Positions 60,666 through 64,000 of a stretch of 64,000 bases of DNA are shown here, in pieces. The number at the start of each line of letters is the position of its first letter. The stretch's first letter is position 1. The notes beneath the pieces are model-generated. The model worked only from the letters and a program-made list of their open reading frames with translations. It did not search any database and was not told where the DNA came from. Source of the DNA: Candidatus Krumholzibacteriota bacterium. GTDB taxonomy: Bacteria; Krumholzibacteriota; Krumholzibacteriia; LZORAL124-64-63. A program made the translations under genes and the position numbers. The stretch covers positions 34,502 to 98,501 of the forward strand of contig JAJRZA010000009.1 in NCBI GenBank assembly GCA_024275485.1, written 5' to 3'.

Positions 60666-61469
60666 ATGGCTGGCACCATGATTTGGGGCCGATCTTTACC
60701 GGCCAGTTTGCTGGAACTGGTATTACCCGAACGTTGCAGCTTGTGTGGTGCCGTCAAGGGAACCGTGTCCTGGTGCAGCAAGGGGCCGACCTTGCAGGGT
60801 TTGAGGCATTGGGATGGTCCGCACCTCTGCGCTGGTTGTCTTTCCAATATGCTGCATGGGCCGGGGGGGGCGCGAGAGTGGGTTTCACCATGTGGGTTTT
60901 CCGTTCCGGTTGTGGCGGGTCAGTGGACCAATGCGCAGCTGGTTGAATTGGTGGGGCAGTGGAAATACAAAGGCCTGAGGGGGCTGGTGTGGCCCCTGTC
61001 GCAATTGTTGCAGCCTGTTTTGGCGTCGTGTCATTGGATTGAAGTGGACAACAAAATATGGGTGCCTCTGCCACTGCATGGCCGCAGGCAAAGGGAAAGA
61101 GGGTTCAATCAGGCCGTCTTGCTGGCAGGTCAATTGGCCTGGGCCTGGGGAGGGCGAGTGCACGATGACCTGGTTGTGCGCAGACGAAGCACTGGTCAAC
61201 AAGCAAAGCTTGAGTCGGATGGTGAACGGGCCGAAAACCTCCGGGATGCATTTGGACCGGGGAAGGGCATTCAGTCCCTGAATCTCCAAATCAACGCAAA
61301 CTTGCCCGGGAAGGACCCACCACGGATAATCCTGGTGGATGATCTGGTTACCAGCGGCGCCACGGCTGGATCCTTGATTCAGTTTTTCCAATCCAGGGGG
61401 CTTTCGGTGGAGGCCGTTGTGTGCCTGGGAGTTGCTTCTGCCGAGAGAAGGGAAACTCCTGGCTATTGA
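60666..61469 (+). CDS. comF: ComF-family phosphoribosyltransferase-like protein
   Basis: The 267-residue protein has a paired zinc-type N-terminal Cys cluster (CSLC...CAGC, residues 24-58) and a PRTase domain with PLPLHGRRQRERGFNQAVLL and the PRPP loop IILVDDLVTSGATAGS. It resembles ComF of competence systems, though many bacteria keep it without natural competence. It starts 18 bases after aroE and the start at ATG 60666 has only a weak ribosome-binding site. Confidence 0.88.
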   Translation: MAGTMIWGRSLPASLLELVLPERCSLCGAVKGTVSWCSKGPTLQGLRHWDGPHLCAGCLSNMLHGPGGAREWVSPCGFSVPVVAGQWTNAQLVELVGQWKYKGLRGLVWPLSQLLQPVLASCHWIEVDNKIWVPLPLHGRRQRERGFNQAVLLAGQLAWAWGGRVHDDLVVRRRSTGQQAKLESDGERAENLRDAFGPGKGIQSLNLQINANLPGKDPPRIILVDDLVTSGATAGSLIQFFQSRGLSVEAVVCLGVASAERRETPGY

Positions 61470-61560
61470 CATGGGGCACAGGTGTTTCTAGTATTGTCGG
61501 ACGCATTCGATAAAACTCTTCAATCTCCCTGCCAGAGGGAGCCAAAGGTGGTCAAAAAAG

Positions 61561-62757
61561 ATGAACAAAGCAGGACTGGACGGTATCCAGGCCGAAGGAA
61601 AGAAAGTATTGATGCGCGTGGACTTCAACGTGCCTTTGGACAGCAGCCGGAACATTACCGACGATACTCGCATCACCGCGGCCCTGCCTTCGATCAAGTT
61701 CGTTCTTGCCCAGGGAGGGAGCGTCATCTTGATGAGTCATTTGGGCCGGCCCAAAGGAAAGATCGTTTCGGAAATGACATTGCGTCCGGTGGCTGATCGT
61801 TTGGCCGAACTGGTAGATGCCCCGGTCAAATTTGCTATCGACACGGTGGGTCCCGATGCCTCGGAAAAATCCAGCAGGTTGCAGCCGGGGGAAATTTTGT
61901 TGCTGGAAAATCTGCGCTTCAATCCTGGTGAGACAACCAATGACGAGGGCTTCGCCGCCGGGTTGGCGCAGCTTGCCGACACCTATGTGAACGACGCTTT
62001 TGGAACTGCGCACCGGGCTCATGCATCCACTGTTGGAGTGACAAAACATTTTGCAACCTGCCGGGCAGGTTTTCTCATGGAAAAGGAATTAAAAAATCTT
62101 GGCGGTTTGTTGTCCGAACCTCGGCGTCCTTTTGTGGCGATACTGGGTGGAGCAAAAGTTGCGGGCAAGGTGGAAATCATTCTGAATCTTTTGGACCAGG
62201 TGGATGTTCTGCTGCTTGGAGGTGGGATGATTTTTACCTTCTTCAAGTCCGCCGGTTTGAACATCGGCAAAAGTTTGTTGGATGAAGGAAGTCTGGAAGT
62301 GGTCAAGGAAATCACCCTGAAATCCAAAGACAGTAAAGCCGATTTGATCCTGCCTACGGACTGCACCGTGGCCACGGAATTCAACGACAAGGCCGACCGC
62401 AAAGATGTCCTGGTGACGGACATTCCTTCGGACTGGATGGGATTGGATATTGGCCAGGTCAGCACCAGGAGTTATCAGGAAATTGTCCTCAAGGCAAAGA
62501 CGATTTTCTGGAACGGTCCCATGGGTGTTTTTGAATTGCCTTCCTTTGCGGCTGGAACCCGTGGTATTGCCGAGGCTGTCGCCGAAGCCTCCGACAATGG
62601 AGCAATGAGCGTTGTCGGAGGTGGTGACAGTGTGGCTGCCGTCAACCAATTTGGTGTTTCTGACAGAATAGGCCACATCTCCACCGGTGGTGGGGCTTCC
62701 CTTGAATTGATGTCTGGAAGGCAATTACCGGGCATTGAAGCCCTTTGCGATGCCTGA
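61561..62757 (+). CDS. pgk: Phosphoglycerate kinase
   Basis: The 398-residue glycolytic kinase has the N-terminal RVDFNVPLD (17-25), MSHLGRPKG, LRFNPGETTND, the GGAKVAGKVEIILNLL hinge and the C-terminal GGGDSVAAVNQFG and STGGGASLE motifs. It converts 1,3-bisphosphoglycerate and ADP to 3-phosphoglycerate and ATP. ATG 61561 follows an AAAGGTGG region. The family usually starts near here. Confidence 0.97.
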   Translation: MNKAGLDGIQAEGKKVLMRVDFNVPLDSSRNITDDTRITAALPSIKFVLAQGGSVILMSHLGRPKGKIVSEMTLRPVADRLAELVDAPVKFAIDTVGPDASEKSSRLQPGEILLLENLRFNPGETTNDEGFAAGLAQLADTYVNDAFGTAHRAHASTVGVTKHFATCRAGFLMEKELKNLGGLLSEPRRPFVAILGGAKVAGKVEIILNLLDQVDVLLLGGGMIFTFFKSAGLNIGKSLLDEGSLEVVKEITLKSKDSKADLILPTDCTVATEFNDKADRKDVLVTDIPSDWMGLDIGQVSTRSYQEIVLKAKTIFWNGPMGVFELPSFAAGTRGIAEAVAEASDNGAMSVVGGGDSVAAVNQFGVSDRIGHISTGGGASLELMSGRQLPGIEALCDA

Positions 62758-62787
62758 AAGCCACTGGGGAATAGTCAATGTAGGAGT

Positions 62788-62814
62788 TTGACAGGGACAA
62801 GGGAGGGTATTAAC
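62788..62814 (+). promoter_or_regulatory. Possible promoter for secG
   Basis: TTGACA (62788-62793) is followed after 15 bases by TATTAA (62809-62814). The spacing is shorter than ideal and the -10 overlaps a strong stem-loop. Confidence 0.35.
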
Positions 62815-62827
62815 TTACCCGTCCCTT
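62799..62827 (+). other. Strong 11-bp stem-loop between pgk and secG
   Basis: AAGGGA and TCCCTT close an outer stem, GGGTA and TACCC an inner one, with a 6-base loop and one unpaired G. It has no T-run directly after it, so it may be an mRNA 3' end structure or a leader element of secG rather than an ordinary terminator. Confidence 0.65.
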
Positions 62828-62830
62828 TGA

Positions 62831-62859
62831 GGTCCCGCCTGTGTCGGGCCGTTGGTTTT
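62831..62859 (+). terminator. Possible terminator of pgk
   Basis: GGTCCCG and CGGGCC can pair with one bulged T, followed by GTTGG and TTTTA. It lies 73 bases after the pgk stop. Confidence 0.4.
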
Positions 62860-62893
62860 ATGTGTTTCATACTTGCTTCGGGAGCGATCGAAC

Positions 62894-63280
62894 ATGCTGC
62901 ACACTCTTTTGGTTATCGTTCACATTCTTGTCTGCATCGTATTAGCCGCTGTGGTTCTGTTGCAGTCAAGCAAAGGCGGCGGTCTCGCTGGTGCTTTCGG
63001 CGGCGGTGGGGGTGCTCCTCAGCAGATGCTGGGCTCACGTGGCATGACCTCTCTTTTGCACAAGCTGACCATCTACTTTGCGGTGGCGTTTTTCATGACC
63101 AGTTTTCTGCTTTTCATGACCCAGGGAAGTGGCTCTGTGGTTGGCGGCGGCAATGGCGGCAGCGTCATGCAGGAAGCTGCCGAGTCAGGTGAAGTCAACG
63201 TTCCGGTGAGCAACCCCATCAACGATGTTGTGGTCCCTGAAGGTTCCGGTTCCACCGATGGAACGGACGACGAAAACTAG
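62894..63280 (+). CDS. secG: Protein translocase subunit SecG
   Basis: The 128-residue protein has two membrane helices (LLVIVHILVCIVLAAVVLLQ and IYFAVAFFMTSFLLFMT) around the conserved SSKGGGLAGAFGGGGGAPQQ loop that marks SecG. The C-terminal acidic and Gly/Ser-rich tail is longer than in E. coli. It assists SecYEG in protein export. ATG 62894 has GGGAG upstream and follows two stem-loops. A tRNA gene follows the stop by eight bases. Confidence 0.93.
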   Translation: MLHTLLVIVHILVCIVLAAVVLLQSSKGGGLAGAFGGGGGAPQQMLGSRGMTSLLHKLTIYFAVAFFMTSFLLFMTQGSGSVVGGGNGGSVMQEAAESGEVNVPVSNPINDVVVPEGSGSTDGTDDEN

Positions 63281-63288
63281 ACTCATGG

Positions 63289-63374
63289 GCCCGGGTGGTG
63301 AAATTGGTAGACACGCTATCTTGAGGGGGTAGTGACCACAAATCGTGCGGGTTCGAATCCCGCCCCGGGCACCA
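63289..63374 (+). tRNA. tRNA-Leu (anticodon GAG)
   Basis: The 86-base gene has a 7-bp acceptor stem (GCCCGGG / CCCGGGC), D stem GTG...CAC, anticodon stem CTATC / GGTAG with loop TTGAGGG (anticodon GAG), an extended variable arm, T stem GCGGG / CCCGC with loop TTCGAAT, and an encoded CCA end. A terminator follows immediately. Confidence 0.97.
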
Positions 63375-63382
63375 TCAAAAAC

Positions 63383-63420
63383 AAAAGGGAAACTGTTCTT
63401 CAAGAGTTTCCCTTTTTTTT
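63383..63420 (+). terminator. Rho-independent terminator after tRNA-Leu
   Basis: AAAAGGGAAACT (63383-63394) pairs with AGTTTCCCTTTT and is followed by T-runs. The 10-base loop and long T tail are classical. Confidence 0.92.
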
Positions 63421-63421
63421 A

Positions 63422-63451
63422 TTGACACCTTTTCCAAACAATACAAATAAT
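63422..63451 (+). promoter_or_regulatory. Sigma-70-type promoter for the Lys-rich repeat gene
   Basis: TTGACA (63422-63427) and AATAAT (63446-63451) are 18 bases apart, directly after the tRNA terminator, with the gene starting about 70-130 bases downstream. Confidence 0.6.
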
Positions 63452-63502
63452 GTCTCTGCATTCACTGGTTATCTGACGCCAAGTGCATGCGTTCGCAACT
63501 TC

Positions 63503-63519
63503 CAAGACAGGAGGTCTTG
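63503..63519 (+). promoter_or_regulatory. Hairpin holding the ribosome-binding site of the Lys-rich gene
   Basis: CAAGAC and GTCTTG (six pairs) enclose AGGAG; with the next G this makes AGGAGG, the ribosome-binding site, nine bases before GTG 63524. The site would lie in the loop, so pairing could tune translation. Confidence 0.5.
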
Positions 63520-63523
63520 CCTG

Positions 63524-64000
63524 GTGCCCACTGGGTGCGGGAAACAGGTGGACGCAAGGACTCAAACCAAAGTGAGGTCCGGTATGGAGGAGAGACATGC
63601 CTTGGTGGCCGCTGGCGCCAAGAAGAAGACCAAGAAAAAGGCAGCCAAGAAAAAGGCAGCCAAGAAAAAGGTAGCCAAGAAAAAGGTAGCCAAGAAAAAG
63701 GTGACCAAGAAAAAGGTGACCAAGAAAAAGGTGACCAAGAAAAAGGCAGCCAAGAAAAAGGTAGCCAAGAAAAAGGTGACCAAGAAAAAGGTAGCCAAGA
63801 AAAAGGTGACCAAGAAAAAGGTAGCCAAGAAAAAGGTGACCAAGAAAAAGGCAGCCAAGAAAAAGGTGGCCAAGAAAAAGGTAGCCAAGAAAAAGGTAGC
63901 CAAGAAAAAGGTAGCCAAGAAAAAGGTAGCCAAGAAAAAGGTAGCCAAGAAAAAGGTAGCCAAGAAAAAGGTAGCCAAGAAAAAGGTAGCCAAGAAAAAG
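63524..64000 (+). CDS. Lysine-rich histone-H1-like repeat protein (3' end outside window)
   Basis: The reading frame is open to the window edge. After about 36 ordinary residues (short acidic and basic head, [11 protein letters not shown]) it becomes an almost perfect run of KKK plus two small residues (VA, VT or AA), repeated about 24 times, as in bacterial histone-H1-like proteins and the chlamydial Hc2 group. It likely binds and condenses DNA or RNA in the nucleoid. GTG 63524 has an exact AGGAGG nine bases upstream; ATG 63584 with GAGG six bases away is a later alternative, with the same frame. The opposite strand shows a long shadow frame because of the repeats; it is not a gene. Confidence 0.8.
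   Translation, partial: MPTGCGKQVDARTQTKVRSGMEERHALVAAGAKKKTKKKAAKKKAAKKKVAKKKVAKKKVTKKKVTKKKVTKKKAAKKKVAKKKVTKKKVAKKKVTKKKVAKKKVTKKKAAKKKVAKKKVAKKKVAKKKVAKKKVAKKKVAKKKVAKKKVAKKKVAKKK
63632..64000 (+). repeat. Tandem 15-bp repeats encoding Lys-Lys-Lys-Xaa-Ala/Thr
   Basis: The unit AAG AAA AAG GTA GCC, with small changes (GTA to GTG or GCA, GCC to ACC), is repeated about 24 times to the window edge. Variants cluster in the first half, and the last nine units are nearly identical, as after recent tandem expansion. Confidence 0.95.

Noticed and set aside
63562..63993. Long minus-strand frame rich in Phe, Leu, Ala and Thr
   Set aside because: It is the antisense of the Lys-rich repeats; the promoter, ribosome-binding site and repeat phase support the plus strand.
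1..64000. Mobile element, prophage or defence island
   Set aside because: No transposase, integrase, tRNA-disrupting att site or nuclease-type defence gene was recognised.

Overview
The window reads as one contiguous stretch of a bacterial chromosome with an outer membrane, probably from the FCB superphylum or a neighbouring candidate phylum such as Krumholzibacteriota or Eisenbacteria. This placement is inferred from gene content: TonB/ExbB/ExbD, lipobox lipoproteins, a PorV-like barrel, a GWxTD-family protein, a secreted protein with a sorting-type C-terminus, a split GcvP, and a complete mre/mrd block. No 16S rRNA is present, so the phylum is not proven. I see no insertion sequence, phage module, CRISPR array or replication origin.

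Layout. Bases 1-18728 are a cell-surface polysaccharide locus: SLBB export protein (cut by the left edge), phosphoglycosyl transferase, fused TPP-dependent E1, two PLP aminotransferases, methyltransferase, three glycosyltransferases, Wzz-, Wzy- and Wzx-like proteins, a homologue of plant reversibly glycosylated polypeptide / UDP-arabinopyranose mutase, and an AftB-like GT-C enzyme. Bases 18881-22663 hold a SPOR lipoprotein, a truncated cyclophilin and uvrA. Bases 22860-28008 are a glycine-cleavage operon (gcvT, gcvH, gcvPA, gcvPB, lipoyl/octanoyl transferase). Its gcvH carries an in-frame TAA at codon 11, inside the conserved N-terminal motif.

Bases 28122-31543 (minus strand) encode a large lipoprotein and a beta-barrel protein. 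Bases 31884-35432 are a peptide-type ABC transporter with fused ATPases. Bases 35661-42577 are a surface trio: TonB-dependent receptor, large Asp-rich secreted protein and PorV-like barrel. A GWxTD-family protein follows. Bases 44937-47399 are exbB-exbD-exbD-tonB, which could energise that receptor. Then come tolC with an overlapping ABC ATPase, a rhomboid protease, aspartate kinase (minus) and radC. Bases 53497-58950 are the rod-shape block mreB-mreC-mreD-pbp2-rodA, followed by lgt, aroE, comF, pgk, secG and tRNA-Leu(GAG). At the right edge begins a lysine-rich histone-H1-like repeat protein.

The strongest unusual observations are the interrupted gcvH, the bacterial UDP-arabinose-mutase-like gene in a polysaccharide locus that also has an AftB-like enzyme, the Lys-rich 15-bp repeat gene whose ribosome-binding site lies in a hairpin, and the receptor / secreted protein / PorV trio. 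I found no wholly new defence or mobile system.
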